Part shown: in pieces, positions 1 to 9,664 of the stretch
Numbering within the stretch: the stretch's first letter is position 1
Layout: the number at the start of each line of letters is the position of its first letter
Origin: Fulvimarina pelagi HTCC2506
GTDB taxonomy: Bacteria; Pseudomonadota; Alphaproteobacteria; Rhizobiales; Rhizobiaceae
Reading direction: 5' to 3'
DNA length: 64,000 nt
NCBI RefSeq assembly: GCF_000153705.1
Contig: NZ_DS022272.1
Coordinates: 2,376,268-2,440,267 of the forward strand
Translations under genes and position numbers: made by a program
The notes under the pieces: model-generated
Database searches by the model: none
Told to the model about the DNA's origin: nothing
What the model saw: the letters and a program-made list of their open reading frames with translations, nothing else

Positions 1-309
1 GACGAAGGCCGTGCCCGGATTGCGGGGCATCGCCTCGACTGTACAGACCGAATAGCGCGCATGCGGCGGCTTAATCTTTTCCTCGCCGGTGATCAGCGCG
101 ACGTTCGCCGCGCCTACCCTGTCGCATACCTTTTGATAGACTTCGCGGGCGAGGAGCCGGAGGGGCAGGCCGATCGTTCCGCTGGAATGAGCGACCATCC
201 GCTCGATCGCGAGAAATGTCTTGCCCGTATTGGTAGGACCGAGAACGGCGGTCACCTGTCTCGTGTCGGCTTTGGAGGAAGAACGGGCGAAGAGGACGGA
301 ATCGCTCAT
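1..309 (-). CDS. SUV3/MgpS-like ATP-dependent helicase, N-terminal part
   Basis: The gene starts at the ATG at 309 and runs off the left edge, so only about 103 N-terminal residues are visible. They hold a Walker A motif, GPTNTGKT, near residue 24, then GLPLRLLAREVYQK and LITGEEKI, an arrangement typical of the SUV3-like DExH RNA helicases that rhizobia carry. The protein would be a cytoplasmic ATP-driven nucleic-acid unwinding enzyme, probably acting on RNA. The substrate cannot be read from this fragment. The next gene upstream on the same strand ends 100 bases away, so it is probably transcribed separately. Confidence 0.75.
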   Translation of the reverse strand, partial: MSDSVLFARSSSKADTRQVTAVLGPTNTGKTFLAIERMVAHSSGTIGLPLRLLAREVYQKVCDRVGAANVALITGEEKIKPPHARYSVCTVEAMPRNPGTAFV

Positions 310-408
310 AGGTCCCCATATAACAAGTGATACTGCATTGCGCAGGGTGACCAACGGTTCGTACGGTCGTATGCCCTTTGAGTCGTAAGGCGAGCGATAT
401 TTTCGCGT

Positions 409-2043
409 TCAGTCTTCTTCGGAACTCAGAAAATGATCGGCGTAAATGTCTCGCAGTTCCATTTTCAGGATCTTGCCAGTCGCCGTATGCGGAATCTCGT
501 CGACAAAGACGATGTCGTCCGGCAATTGCCAACGGGCGACATGATCGAGAAGGAAATCGCGGATCGACTGGGCATCGGGCTCGGCACCTTCATTCAGTAC
601 GGCGATCAGTAGCGGGCGCTCGTCCCACTTCGGATGGGGAATGCCTACGACCGCAGCTTCCGCAACCGACGGATGGCCGACGGCCGCGTTTTCAAGGTCG
701 ATCGAAGAAATCCACTCACCGCCGGACTTGATGACATCCTTTGAACGATCGGTGATCCGCATGACGCCGCTTGGATCGATCGTCGACACATCCCCGGTAC
801 GGAACCAGCCTTCCGCATCGCTCTCTCGCTCGTCGCGCCGGAAATAGCCGTCCGCCACCCAGAAGCCGCGGACCATGAGATCGCCGAAGGTCTCGCCGTC
901 GTGGGGCAGTGGAACACCTTCGTCGTCGACGATCTCGATCTCGACACCGTATAGCGGGCGACCCTGGCGCGAACGCATCTCGTCAAGCACCTCGTCGGGC
1001 GCGTTCGCATCCTCATGCGGCACGCGGGCGATGGTGCCGAGCGGGCTCAATTCTGTCATTCCCCAAAAATGCATGATCTCGACGTCGTGACGCTTGCGGT
1101 AGTTCGTTATGAGCGAAACCGGACAGGCCGAACCGCTGACGACAAGCCTGCGCAGCGATTTGAGGGACTGCTTGGTCTTGGCAAGATATTGCAGGACGCC
1201 GAGCCAGATCGTCGGCACGCCACATGATATCGTTACCCTTTCGGCATCGATCATTTCCGTAAGGTGCGGCCCATCCAGCTGATTGCACGGCAGGACCAGC
1301 TTGGCGCCTGCAAGCGTTGCGGCATAGGGCAGCCCCCAGGCATTGGCGTGATACATGGACGAGGCAGGCATCACGCAGTCCCGCGCCGAAATGCCGAAGG
1401 CGTCCGGCATGACGGAGGCATAAGCGTGAAGGATGGTCGAGCGGTGGCTGTAGAGAACGCCTTTCGGGTTTCCCGTCGTCCCGGAAGTGTAACAAAGCGC
1501 GGCCGCGGTCTCCTCCGGCAGGTCGGGCCATTGGAAAGTCTCGACTTCGTCTGTGAGCAGATCTTCGTAACAGAGGAGGTTTCCGACCTTCAGATCCCTC
1601 GGCATCTCATCCCTACTGCAAAGGACGACGAACGCCTCTACCGAAGGGCAAACTTCTGCGATTTCCTCGACGAGACCGGAGAATGTGGGATCAAAGAAGA
1701 GAACGCGGTCCTCGGCGTGATCCACGATGAACCGGATCTGCTCGAAGAAGAGTCGCGGATTTATGGTATGACAAACAGCGCCGAAGCCAGAGATGGCGTA
1801 ATAGAGCTCGAGATGGCGATGGGTGTTCCAAGCGAGCGTCGCGACGCGGTCGCCGACCTCGACACCAAGCGACTGCAGAGCATTCGCCGCCTGGCGCGAA
1901 CGTCGCGCCGTCTCGTGGTAGGTGCTGCGGTGGATCGATCCGTCGACGAGCCTGGAGACGACTTCCGTCGATCCATGGGTGCGGGCGGCATGCTCGATTA
2001 GTGAGGCGATCGAGAGCTGCCTGTTCTGCATCAAGCCAAGCAT
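409..2043 (-). CDS. Acyl-CoA synthetase (AlkK/FadD-type AMP-forming ligase)
   Basis: This 544-residue cytoplasmic enzyme activates a fatty acid to acyl-CoA with ATP, the entry step to beta-oxidation. The AMP-binding P-loop [11 protein letters not shown] lies near residue 185, the WGMTE adenylate motif near 325, the YFRRDE/WFRTGD region near 410-425, and the C-terminal catalytic lysine in TATGKILK. The length is normal for the family. An earlier in-frame ATG at 2064 exists, but the ATG at 2043 is preferred: it gives the usual N-terminus MLGLMQ and has GGAG about 11 bases upstream. It lies upstream of the fadB, fadA and fadE genes on the same strand but is separated from them by 294 bases. The AlkK-like start suggests medium- to long-chain substrates; chain length is inference. 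Confidence 0.9.
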   Translation of the reverse strand: MLGLMQNRQLSIASLIEHAARTHGSTEVVSRLVDGSIHRSTYHETARRSRQAANALQSLGVEVGDRVATLAWNTHRHLELYYAISGFGAVCHTINPRLFFEQIRFIVDHAEDRVLFFDPTFSGLVEEIAEVCPSVEAFVVLCSRDEMPRDLKVGNLLCYEDLLTDEVETFQWPDLPEETAAALCYTSGTTGNPKGVLYSHRSTILHAYASVMPDAFGISARDCVMPASSMYHANAWGLPYAATLAGAKLVLPCNQLDGPHLTEMIDAERVTISCGVPTIWLGVLQYLAKTKQSLKSLRRLVVSGSACPVSLITNYRKRHDVEIMHFWGMTELSPLGTIARVPHEDANAPDEVLDEMRSRQGRPLYGVEIEIVDDEGVPLPHDGETFGDLMVRGFWVADGYFRRDERESDAEGWFRTGDVSTIDPSGVMRITDRSKDVIKSGGEWISSIDLENAAVGHPSVAEAAVVGIPHPKWDERPLLIAVLNEGAEPDAQSIRDFLLDHVARWQLPDDIVFVDEIPHTATGKILKMELRDIYADHFLSSEED

Positions 2044-2337
2044 ATCGCATTGCACTCCGTTCATCTCGCGTCTGCGAGATAAGACTGAGGCCTAGCGGAT
2101 TTGAGGGGGCATTGCCAGCAGATCGTTGGGTGGGGATATGCGTAGGGTCTTTGACGACCTACCGCTCATGATTCAAGCGCGATAATGACGGCAAGAACGA
2201 TCTCGCGAGAGGCTCAAAGGTCAAAGACAATCACGCGGCATCTTTGAACCTTTCGCCATCCTCGGTCGCCGTCCCGATTATGGCGTAGGAGCAAATGGCG
2301 GCACTCAGAGACATCGATGGCCAAGAGATCTGAGTGA
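2044..2337. other. Intergenic region between acyl-CoA synthetase and fadB
   Basis: This 294-base gap holds the hairpin at 2063-2080 and a small palindrome, TCTCGCGAGA, near 2201-2210. I see no gene and no clear terminator for fadB, which ends at 2338. Confidence 0.5.
2063..2080. promoter_or_regulatory. Short hairpin in the acyl-CoA synthetase leader
   Basis: ATCTCGC and GCGAGAT form a perfect 7-base stem with a 4-base loop, 20 bases upstream of the chosen ATG at 2043. It could be a regulator site or an mRNA leader hairpin. It would partly mask an alternative start at 2064. No function is shown. Confidence 0.3.
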
Positions 2338-4437
2338 CTACCCCCTCAGCCGATCCCAACCTGCATCCGGCGTGAAGCGCTCGCCGTGCTTTTCCTTAAG
2401 CGCGTTCATCTTGGCGACGATCTCGTCAACGCCGCGCTTTTTGGCATAGTTGATGGGGCCGCCGCGGAACGGGGCGAAGCCGGTGCCGAAGATCATGGCG
2501 CCGTCGGCAACGTCCTCGTCTGTGATCACGCCTTCGCGCAGGCAGGCGACGATGGCGTTGAGCATGGGCAGGATGAGGCGATCGATGAGGTCGGGATCGT
2601 CCTTCGAGCCGTCTTTCAACGATTCGACCGGCTTCTTCTGCGGCTTGCCCTTGTCGTCTAATTCATAAAGCCCCTGGCCGGTCTTACGGCCAAGCTTGCC
2701 GTCCTCGACCATCTTCTTGAGCCATCCCGGCGTTGACGGGAATACGCCGCCGAGGCGCTCGCGTAGGGATTCGCTCACATCCAGCGCCACGTCGAGGCCG
2801 ACCTGATCGTTGAGCTCCACCGGCCCCATCGGCATGCCGAATTTTTCGGCACGGTCGTCGATTCGCTCCTTCGGGATGCCCTCGTCGACCATGATCAGCG
2901 CTTCGGCCATGTACGGCAGCAGCGCTCGGTTCACGAGAAAGCCGGGTGCAGACTTCACCGGCGCCGGCAGGCGCGAGAGTTCGACCGCGAAATTGGTCGC
3001 GCGGCTCGTGGTCTCCTCGCTTATGCGGTCATGGCTGACAATCTCGATCAGTTGCATGCGCGAGACCGGATTGAAGAAGTGGAGGCCGACGAAACGCGAG
3101 GGATCGGACAGACCTTCAGCAAGATCGGGCAGCGGCAGCGCCGAGGTGTTGGTCGCAAGGATCGCGCCCGGTTTCAGTTTCGGCTCGATATCGGCGTAGA
3201 TCTTGCGCTTCAGGTCGAGCTTTTCCGGCACCGCCTCGATAACGATGTCGGCGCGTGAAATGCCAAGCCCATCCGTATCGGGGATCAACCGATCGAGCGC
3301 ATCGCGGACCTTCAATGGATCCTTCAAGACGCCCTGCAACATCTTGAAGGCGGCCTTGATCGCCTTGCCCATTGGCTTCAGCGCGACGTCGCCAAGCGTC
3401 ACCCGAAAACCCTGCTTGGCGGCCCAGGCAGCGATTTCGCCGCCCATCGCCCCGGCACCGATCACATGCACATGTTTTACGCCTGACTTGCCGGTGCGAA
3501 GCCCGCGCATCTTCTCGCGCAGAAAGAACACCCGCACCAAATTACGCGAAGTCTCACTTTCGATCAGTTTGGCGAAGCTCGAAAGTTCGCCCTCCTGCAT
3601 GGCTTGTTCGGACCCGCCATACTCCTCCCAGAGATCGATCAGCGCGTATGGTGCCGGATAGGTGTCCTTTGGAGCCTTCTCCGCTGTCTTCTTGCGCATC
3701 TGCTTCGCGGCGAGCGTTCGGGCCGGCTTCAGCGAGAACGCCTGATGCTTTACGCCATGCGAGGTCGGCTCGATGTCGTTGTGGAGCGCAGCGTCGACGG
3801 CGGCGCCGACATGGCGCTCCTCCACTACGGCATCGACGAGACCGATCGCTTTGGCCTTCTTCGCATTGATCGACTTGCCCGTGAGCATCAGCGTCATGGC
3901 TTCCACCGGATCCGCCTTCATGGTCGAGCGATATGTGCCGCCAAGACCCGGATGGAGGCCCAGCATCACTTCGGGGAAGCCTAGCGAGGCGTCCTTAACC
4001 GCGATCCGCATGTCGCAGGCGAGCGCAAGCTCCAATCCGCCGCCAAGACAATGGCCATGGATCACAGCGATCGTCTTCGCTTGAAGATCGGCCAGCCGGT
4101 CGAGAACGAGATGACCTTCCTTCAGCATGCCGCGGATGTCGCCGGTCGTTGCACCGACGAACTGATTTATGTCCGCGCCTGCCGCGAAACCGGCCACCTT
4201 TGCAGAGCGAATAACGACTGCAGACGGTTTTTGATCGATGATATGATCGATGTGATGGGAAAGCTCGGTGAGCACGTCACGATCGATCGTGTTCACCGAT
4301 TTCCCAGGACAGTCGAGAACGAGCCAGTAGACATAGTCGTCGTCGATTGCCGCGCGCCAATTGCCTTGTTGCTCGGCGAGCCGGGCGGCACCCAGTTCCA
4401 AGGCACGGTCTTGAAGCGCGGAAAGCATTCTGCCCAT
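2338..4437 (-). CDS. fadB: 3-hydroxyacyl-CoA dehydrogenase / enoyl-CoA hydratase (FadB/FadJ type)
   Basis: This 699-residue bifunctional enzyme performs the hydration and NAD-dependent dehydrogenation steps of beta-oxidation. The N-terminal crotonase domain (about 25-230) shows GFAAGADI and GGGLELALACDMRIA for the oxyanion hole, and PEVMLGLHPGLGGT with the catalytic glutamate. The dehydrogenase domain begins near 320 with the Rossmann motif GAGAMGGEIAAW. LHFFNPV, with the catalytic histidine, and PGFLVNR follow, and a duplicated C-terminal domain ends the protein. It probably forms the trifunctional complex with the thiolase encoded 109 bases upstream. It is the last gene of the fadE-fadA-fadB transcription order on the minus strand. 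The E. coli paralogues FadB and FadJ cannot be told apart here. Confidence 0.93.
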   Translation of the reverse strand: MGRMLSALQDRALELGAARLAEQQGNWRAAIDDDYVYWLVLDCPGKSVNTIDRDVLTELSHHIDHIIDQKPSAVVIRSAKVAGFAAGADINQFVGATTGDIRGMLKEGHLVLDRLADLQAKTIAVIHGHCLGGGLELALACDMRIAVKDASLGFPEVMLGLHPGLGGTYRSTMKADPVEAMTLMLTGKSINAKKAKAIGLVDAVVEERHVGAAVDAALHNDIEPTSHGVKHQAFSLKPARTLAAKQMRKKTAEKAPKDTYPAPYALIDLWEEYGGSEQAMQEGELSSFAKLIESETSRNLVRVFFLREKMRGLRTGKSGVKHVHVIGAGAMGGEIAAWAAKQGFRVTLGDVALKPMGKAIKAAFKMLQGVLKDPLKVRDALDRLIPDTDGLGISRADIVIEAVPEKLDLKRKIYADIEPKLKPGAILATNTSALPLPDLAEGLSDPSRFVGLHFFNPVSRMQLIEIVSHDRISEETTSRATNFAVELSRLPAPVKSAPGFLVNRALLPYMAEALIMVDEGIPKERIDDRAEKFGMPMGPVELNDQVGLDVALDVSESLRERLGGVFPSTPGWLKKMVEDGKLGRKTGQGLYELDDKGKPQKKPVESLKDGSKDDPDLIDRLILPMLNAIVACLREGVITDEDVADGAMIFGTGFAPFRGGPINYAKKRGVDEIVAKMNALKEKHGERFTPDAGWDRLRG

Positions 4438-4509
4438 CGGTTCTCTCTCGTCTTTCGTCTCGTATCCGTTCGGTCAGATGTTCACCGAAGCGTCTGCCGC
4501 GTTGGAAGA

Positions 4510-4525
4510 GAGGCGAAACCGCCTC
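4510..4525. other. Intercistronic hairpin between fadA and fadB
   Basis: GAGGCG-AAAC-CGCCTC forms a perfect 6-base stem with a four-base loop in the 109-base gap after fadA. There is no T-run on the minus strand after it, so it is more likely an mRNA-stabilising or partial-termination element than a full terminator. Confidence 0.35.
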
Positions 4526-4546
4526 CTCGAAGCAAGTTCGGGATTC

Positions 4547-5830
4547 TCAGGCCGCTTCAAGCAGCATGGCGCCGCCTTGGCCGCCGCCGATGCACTCGGT
4601 CGCGATTCCCCGTCTCTTGCCGAGCCGCTTCATGGCGTTTGCGAGATGGAGGGTGATCCGGTTGCCGCTGGTGCCGACGGGATGACCGAGCGAAATCGCG
4701 CCACCATCGACATTCAGGCGATCCATGGCAATTCGCCCGCCGGCTCCATTCAGACCCAGCACCTCATCGGCGATGGTGCTGTCGTCGAGTGCCTTGACGC
4801 AGGAAAGCACCTGCGCCGCGAACGCCTCGTTGATCTCCCAGAGATCGATATCGGCAACCGCCATTTCCTGTCGCTTCAGGATCGGCGCCGTCGACACGAC
4901 AGGACCGAGCCCCATGATCGATGGATCGAGTGCACCCCATTCGGAATCAACGATGCGGGCGATCGGCTTCAGGCCGTGCTGTTGGACGGCCTCCTCCGAG
5001 GCAAGGATTGTCCAAGAGGCTCCGTCGGTAATCTGCGAGGCATTGCCGGGGGTTACTTTGCCGTATGGCTTCTCGAAAACGGGCTTCAGCTTGGCGAGAG
5101 ACTTCACGTCCGAATCTGGGCGAACACCGTCGTCCTTTTCATAGACCGAACCGTCTTGCGCGACGGCAGGCAGCATCTCGTCCTTGAACCAGCCTTCATG
5201 CGTCGCTTTGGCGAGCCTGTGATGGCTTTCTACGGCGAAGGTGTCGGCATCGCGCCGGGAGATGTCGAAAAGATGGGCCAGGATCTCAGCGGTCTGGCCC
5301 ATATTGAGTTCGGTAATCGGATCGGTCAGACCCCGTTCCAAACCGAGTACCGGCTTCAGATAATCCGGCTTCAACCCCGACGCCGCCTTCAGTTTCTGCC
5401 CGGCCGTCTTGGCTCCGTTCAACCGAGCGAACCAGTCGACGGCGCCGCGACGCAGGACGAGCGGCGAATGGCTCAGAGCCTCGGCCCCACCGGCCAGAAC
5501 GATATCTGCCGTCCCGCGCTCGATATAACGGAAGGCCGTATCGATCGACTGCATGCCGGAGCCGCAGTTGATCTGGACGGAAAAGGCCGGCGTCTCGTCG
5601 GAGATGCCAAGTCGCAGAGAGGCGACACGCGCCGGATTCATTTCGTCGGCTATTACGTTGACGCAGCCAAGAATGACGAGATCGATTGCCGTTTCCGGAA
5701 ACGGTTGGCGCATCAGGAGAGGCCGTCCACACTGGACCGCCAGATCGACAGGCGTGAAGGGTCCCGGCTTCCCGCGTGCCTTGATAAAGGGCGTGCGGGA
5801 ACCGTCTACGATGTAGACCGACTTCGGCAT
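4547..5830 (-). CDS. fadA: Acetyl-CoA C-acyltransferase (3-ketoacyl-CoA thiolase)
   Basis: The 427-residue thiolase cleaves 3-ketoacyl-CoA with CoA, the last step of the beta-oxidation cycle. The nucleophile cysteine lies in QINCGSGMQS near residue 89, GHPVGTSG with its catalytic histidine lies near 378, and the second cysteine is in CIGGGQGGA near 416. It starts with MPKSVYIVDGSRTPF, the normal family N-terminus. Its ATG overlaps the stop of the upstream fadE-type gene (TAATG), showing tight co-transcription and probable translational coupling. The length suits FadI/FadA-type degradative thiolases rather than biosynthetic acetyl-CoA acetyltransferases of about 390 residues. Confidence 0.93.
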   Translation of the reverse strand: MPKSVYIVDGSRTPFIKARGKPGPFTPVDLAVQCGRPLLMRQPFPETAIDLVILGCVNVIADEMNPARVASLRLGISDETPAFSVQINCGSGMQSIDTAFRYIERGTADIVLAGGAEALSHSPLVLRRGAVDWFARLNGAKTAGQKLKAASGLKPDYLKPVLGLERGLTDPITELNMGQTAEILAHLFDISRRDADTFAVESHHRLAKATHEGWFKDEMLPAVAQDGSVYEKDDGVRPDSDVKSLAKLKPVFEKPYGKVTPGNASQITDGASWTILASEEAVQQHGLKPIARIVDSEWGALDPSIMGLGPVVSTAPILKRQEMAVADIDLWEINEAFAAQVLSCVKALDDSTIADEVLGLNGAGGRIAMDRLNVDGGAISLGHPVGTSGNRITLHLANAMKRLGKRRGIATECIGGGQGGAMLLEAA

Positions 5831-8100
5831 TACTCGGCAGCCTCGCGATTTATCTCATGGGAATTATGGCCGGTGCCGCGCGCATCTTCCGCCGTGAAGC
5901 GCGAGACCTCCGTCATCTTGAAGGCGTCGACTTCGATCACCTTGCGCTGGGCGGCCTTGAACGCAGTGAAAGTGTCGAATTCTTCGGTCGTGATCACGCC
6001 GTCGTCGCGTGCCCTCTCCGCGTTGGAGAGCTTCGCTTCACGCATCTTCTTCTCGATTGGCTCGCACTTGTGGGCCAGCACAAAGGCACGTTCGAGATCC
6101 GCAATCGGATGCGCGTCGCGGTGCTCACCGAGATAGAGGTCCGGCGTCAGGCGATCGCGCTGCGAAGATGGCCGAAGAAGAATGTCGGCTACTTCGCGGA
6201 CGAGATCGTCGGAAGGCTGCTGGTACGGAACGCCCAGCGGGAAGGCGACAAAGCGTGTCAAGGAAGCTGCCCAACGGGCAGGAAGGTTATCGAGAACACC
6301 GTTGAAGGAGATCGCGATCCGGTTCATCCCCTTTTGCATGATCAGTTCCACGATCGGGCGGTCGGCCTCTGGACGTCCCTCGACCTCGAAGCGCTTGAGG
6401 CAGGCCGCGAGAAGGTAGAGTTCCGATAGGATGTCTCCGAGGCGTGCGGATATCATCTCGCGACGCTTGAGGCTTCCGCCGAGCGTCAGGAGGGCAAGGT
6501 CCGACAACAGTGCAAAGGCAGAGGACAACCGCGACAGCTGACGCCAGTGACTGGTCATCGCAGCCTTCGGAGCAGGAGCGGCGAGTCCGCCGGTCCAACC
6601 GCGCCAGAAGGCTCTAAACACGTTCTTCACGGAATGCCCGGCATGGGCCCAGAATGCCTTGTCGAATTGCTTCAACCCTTCCTTCTCATCGGGGTTGGAC
6701 AGTGCGAGCAGCTCTTTCAGCATGTATGGATGGGCGCGAATTGCACCCTGGCCGAAAATCATCAGGCTGCGCGTCAAGATGTTCGCGCCCTCGACCGTGA
6801 TGCCGATCGGAACACCGCGATAAGCTGCCGCCATATAGTTCTTAGGACCCTCGATGATGGCCTTGCCACCATGAATGTCCATGGAGCGCTCGATCGACTC
6901 GCGCATTCGATATGTGGCGTTCGCCTTCATGATTGCGGAAATGACGGAAGGCTTGTGACCCTCGTCAAGCGCGGCGACCGTCAGACGGCGCGCGGCATCG
7001 ATGAGATAGGCGTTGGCAGCGATCTCGGCGAGCGGTTCTTGTATGCCCTCGAACTTGCCGATCGGTACGCCGAACTGGGTTCGGACGCGCGAATACGCAC
7101 CGGAAACGCGGGCGCACATCGCGGCCGAAGCACCGGACTGCGAGGGTAGCGAAATACCGCGCCCTGCCGCGAGCGCGGTCATCAGCATGGTCCAGCCTTG
7201 GCCGATCTGCTTCTCGCCGCCGAGAATCCAGTCCATCGGGATGAAGACGTCTTTGCCGTAGATCGGACCGTTTTGGAAATAGGTATTGAGTGGAACGTGC
7301 CGCTCGCCCTGGTCGACACCCGGCGTCGAAGTCGGAATGAGGGCGACAGTGATACCGAGGTTTTCGCCGCGACCGAGGTGGTTCTGAGGGTCGCGCATCT
7401 TGAAGGCAAGGCCCATGACGGTCGCGACGGGAGCAAGCGTGATGTAACGCTTTTCGAAATTGAGACGGATGCCGAGGACTTCCTTCCCCTCGTGCTTACC
7501 ATATTCGACGATACCAGTATCAGTCATCGCAGCGGCGTCGGAACCGGCTTCGAGCGAAGTCAGACCAAAGCAGGGGATCTCACGGCCGTCGGCAAGGCGC
7601 GGCAGCCAATAGTCGCGCTGTTGCTGTGTGCCGAAGTCGAGCATCAGTTCGCCTGGTCCCAGGGAGTTCGGAACCATGACAGTCACACCAGCAGCGACGG
7701 AGCAGGACGACACCTTGCGGACGACTTCGGAATGAGCGGTGTTGGAGAAGCCGAGACCGCCGTATTCCTTCGGAATGATCATGCCGAAGAACTTGTTCTC
7801 GCGCATGTATGCCCATGCTTCAGGCGGCAGATCATGATCCTCGCTGATGATCTTCCAGTCGTCGATCATCGAACAGAGCTTTGAAGCCGGCCCGTCGAGG
7901 AACGCCTGCTCTTCCTCGGTCAGCATGGCCGGCGGCATGTCGACGAGGCTTTGCCAATTTGGATTTCCGGTGAACAGTTCGCGGTCGAACCAAACGGTAC
8001 CAGCGTCGATCGCTTCGCGCTCGGTTTTCGAGATCGCGGGCATCACGCCCTTTGCCCATTTATAAATCGGACGGGTCAGCTTCTCGGCTCGCCAAGACAT
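5830..8100 (-). CDS. fadE: FadE-type acyl-CoA dehydrogenase
   Basis: This 756-residue flavoenzyme introduces the 2,3 double bond into acyl-CoA, the first oxidation of beta-oxidation. It has the long FadE layout: the acyl-CoA dehydrogenase core at about 75-460 (with PKEYGGLGFS, FGLTSLEAGSDAAAM and FGVPIGKFEGIQ), then a long C-terminal extension (DUF1974-like) absent from short-chain dehydrogenases. The catalytic-base region includes YRGVPIGITVEGANILTRSL. It is the first gene of the fadE-fadA-fadB unit, and its stop overlaps the fadA start. The 262-base upstream region carries several TTACGT elements that probably control the unit. Confidence 0.92.
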   Translation of the reverse strand: MSWRAEKLTRPIYKWAKGVMPAISKTEREAIDAGTVWFDRELFTGNPNWQSLVDMPPAMLTEEEQAFLDGPASKLCSMIDDWKIISEDHDLPPEAWAYMRENKFFGMIIPKEYGGLGFSNTAHSEVVRKVSSCSVAAGVTVMVPNSLGPGELMLDFGTQQQRDYWLPRLADGREIPCFGLTSLEAGSDAAAMTDTGIVEYGKHEGKEVLGIRLNFEKRYITLAPVATVMGLAFKMRDPQNHLGRGENLGITVALIPTSTPGVDQGERHVPLNTYFQNGPIYGKDVFIPMDWILGGEKQIGQGWTMLMTALAAGRGISLPSQSGASAAMCARVSGAYSRVRTQFGVPIGKFEGIQEPLAEIAANAYLIDAARRLTVAALDEGHKPSVISAIMKANATYRMRESIERSMDIHGGKAIIEGPKNYMAAAYRGVPIGITVEGANILTRSLMIFGQGAIRAHPYMLKELLALSNPDEKEGLKQFDKAFWAHAGHSVKNVFRAFWRGWTGGLAAPAPKAAMTSHWRQLSRLSSAFALLSDLALLTLGGSLKRREMISARLGDILSELYLLAACLKRFEVEGRPEADRPIVELIMQKGMNRIAISFNGVLDNLPARWAASLTRFVAFPLGVPYQQPSDDLVREVADILLRPSSQRDRLTPDLYLGEHRDAHPIADLERAFVLAHKCEPIEKKMREAKLSNAERARDDGVITTEEFDTFTAFKAAQRKVIEVDAFKMTEVSRFTAEDARGTGHNSHEINREAAE

Positions 8101-8362
8101 GCAGATGCACTCCTCGTTGCTTCACCCTGCCCAGTTCAAACTAACGTAGGCGAATGGGTTTAGTTTCCAGTCCAGAAATCGAATTTGGATTGTCTGCCGG
8201 AAGCGCCAAAACCGCTGGACCCGCCGTCGACTTCACAAAGACAAATCTTACGTTGCCCCTGTTTACGTAAACGGAAGACAAATGAAAAGGGGGAAATTTT
8301 GTCGCTGCTTACGTGCTCCCTGCGTAGCCGGATACATCTCAGACGAGCACTTCGATGAGTCA
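8101..8362. promoter_or_regulatory. fadE promoter region with repeated TTACGT elements
   Basis: The region contains a perfect 12-base palindrome GTTTACGTAAAC at 8261-8272, further TTACGT copies at 8248-8253 and 8309-8314, and a related TAACGT at 8142-8147. Such palindromes are typical operators of TetR-family fatty-acid regulators. The regulator itself is not in the window. Repression of fadE-fadA-fadB in the absence of acyl-CoA is inference. Confidence 0.45.
8261..8272. promoter_or_regulatory. Perfect palindrome, candidate fad operator
   Basis: GTTTACGTAAAC is a perfect 12-base inverted repeat 160 bases upstream of the fadE start codon. It is the best of the repeated TTACGT elements in this gap. 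A TetR-type regulator is the likeliest ligand, by analogy with other proteobacterial fad systems. Confidence 0.45.
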
Positions 8363-9505
8363 TTAGGAGGCGGGCAGATCGAAGACGTCGACGACAACAC
8401 TGCACTCCTGGTCGCTGACACGCTCTTCGGATGGCGAGTCGTACGCGATCAGTATCTTGAGGTCTCCTTTTATCGTCGCTAACGCGAGACCCTCCGCACT
8501 ATCGACCCCACGCTTCGGCGGGAGATCGAGCAGCCGTTTGACCTCAACCATCGGATATAACGACCGCTCGGGATCATAGTCCGTGATCTCGATTACGGAC
8601 TGAAAGCATTCCAGATCGGTGGTGGCTCCGGTTAGGATCAGCAGCCGTTCACCCTGCCAGACCATATCCCGGATGCCCTGGCCGTTGAGGTCGACGGACT
8701 GAAGGGCATAGCGCTTCCCTGTCGCTTCCTGCTTTCGCGCCTTGAGGAAGCCGCCCTTCGTCTTCTTTATTTCAAGCCGTATGATCATCGCATAACCGCC
8801 GATGACGGGACCGCGCAGGCCGATCAATACCGTATCGCCCCGCACCGCGATCCCTTCGATATCAAAACCGTTCTCCTTGCAGGGCAGCGGCACATAGGGA
8901 CCGATCAGCGGATCTTTCGCCATCATATCCCGGATCGGAACCTTGTTTTTCGAGAACTTCACCATTCTGGCGTGCCGAGCTGGCGTCTTGTCGAGCGGCT
9001 CGTAAGCACCGACGAGATCGAATATGCCGTCTCCCTTGTCGAGGAGGGGCACACGGCCGAGAAAGCCACGGTTCGCGTCCCAGTCCAGATCCTCGAGATC
9101 GTAGACTCCGCCGCCTTCGATCTTGTCGCGCTTGAGCGAATGGGATCCGCAAATCCAGAGATATCCATCGGCGACGGCGAGGCCCTCGATATCCATCTCC
9201 CCGTCCGGCCCGTCGGGCAATTCGAAAGTCCGGCCGAGATTGAAATTGACGTGGTCTTCCGCCCTGAGGGTATCCTCATCGAGCACCAACCTCTCGACAG
9301 TCGAGGTCTCGTCGCAGGTCGAGAAGATCGACCGACCGACAATCGCAAGGGAGGAGATGTCGCGCCAGATTGGATCGTTGACTTCGGCAAAATGCTCGAG
9401 CGGTCTGAAATACATACTGATCGTGCCTGAGCGCTCGCGTTCGAGGGCGTGCTCCTTCTCAAGCCCCGCGTTCGCGCGTTCGGTAACCGGCATAGTCTTG
9501 GTCAT
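8363..9505 (-). CDS. DUF3616-like protein of unknown function
   Basis: This 380-residue protein has no signal peptide or membrane segment. It shows repeated short motifs of beta-propeller or strand-rich type, such as MDIEGLAVADGYLWICGSHS near 125 and DIEGIAVRGDTVLIGLRGPV near 215, then SAEGLAL near the end. Such [D/S]xEGlA repeats are typical of DUF3616 proteins, for which I know no established activity. The frame can be extended to a TTG at 9538, but the ATG at 9505 has AAGGAAGG about 9 bases upstream and is preferred. It is divergent from the cation antiporter gene at 9665, with which it may share a promoter region. Confidence 0.6.
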   Translation of the reverse strand: MTKTMPVTERANAGLEKEHALERERSGTISMYFRPLEHFAEVNDPIWRDISSLAIVGRSIFSTCDETSTVERLVLDEDTLRAEDHVNFNLGRTFELPDGPDGEMDIEGLAVADGYLWICGSHSLKRDKIEGGGVYDLEDLDWDANRGFLGRVPLLDKGDGIFDLVGAYEPLDKTPARHARMVKFSKNKVPIRDMMAKDPLIGPYVPLPCKENGFDIEGIAVRGDTVLIGLRGPVIGGYAMIIRLEIKKTKGGFLKARKQEATGKRYALQSVDLNGQGIRDMVWQGERLLILTGATTDLECFQSVIEITDYDPERSLYPMVEVKRLLDLPPKRGVDSAEGLALATIKGDLKILIAYDSPSEERVSDQECSVVVDVFDLPAS

Positions 9506-9664
9506 ATATGCGGCCCTTCCTTCTGGTGCGGGCTTCAACCCCTCCTACTCGAACGACGAAGATGACCGGGCACCGGTCTGCCGTCCAGTCTCCAGAACCG
9601 ACCTTGCCGGCATCGTCGATGCGCTAGTTGCAGCGCTAGAGACGAACACGCAGCGGTCGGGCCC

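Noticed and set aside
4478-6136. 552-codon plus-strand open frame
   Set aside because: It lies opposite fadA and the end of fadE, both with full catalytic motifs. Its translation is low-complexity Arg/Asp/Gly text of the kind produced by high-GC antisense frames.
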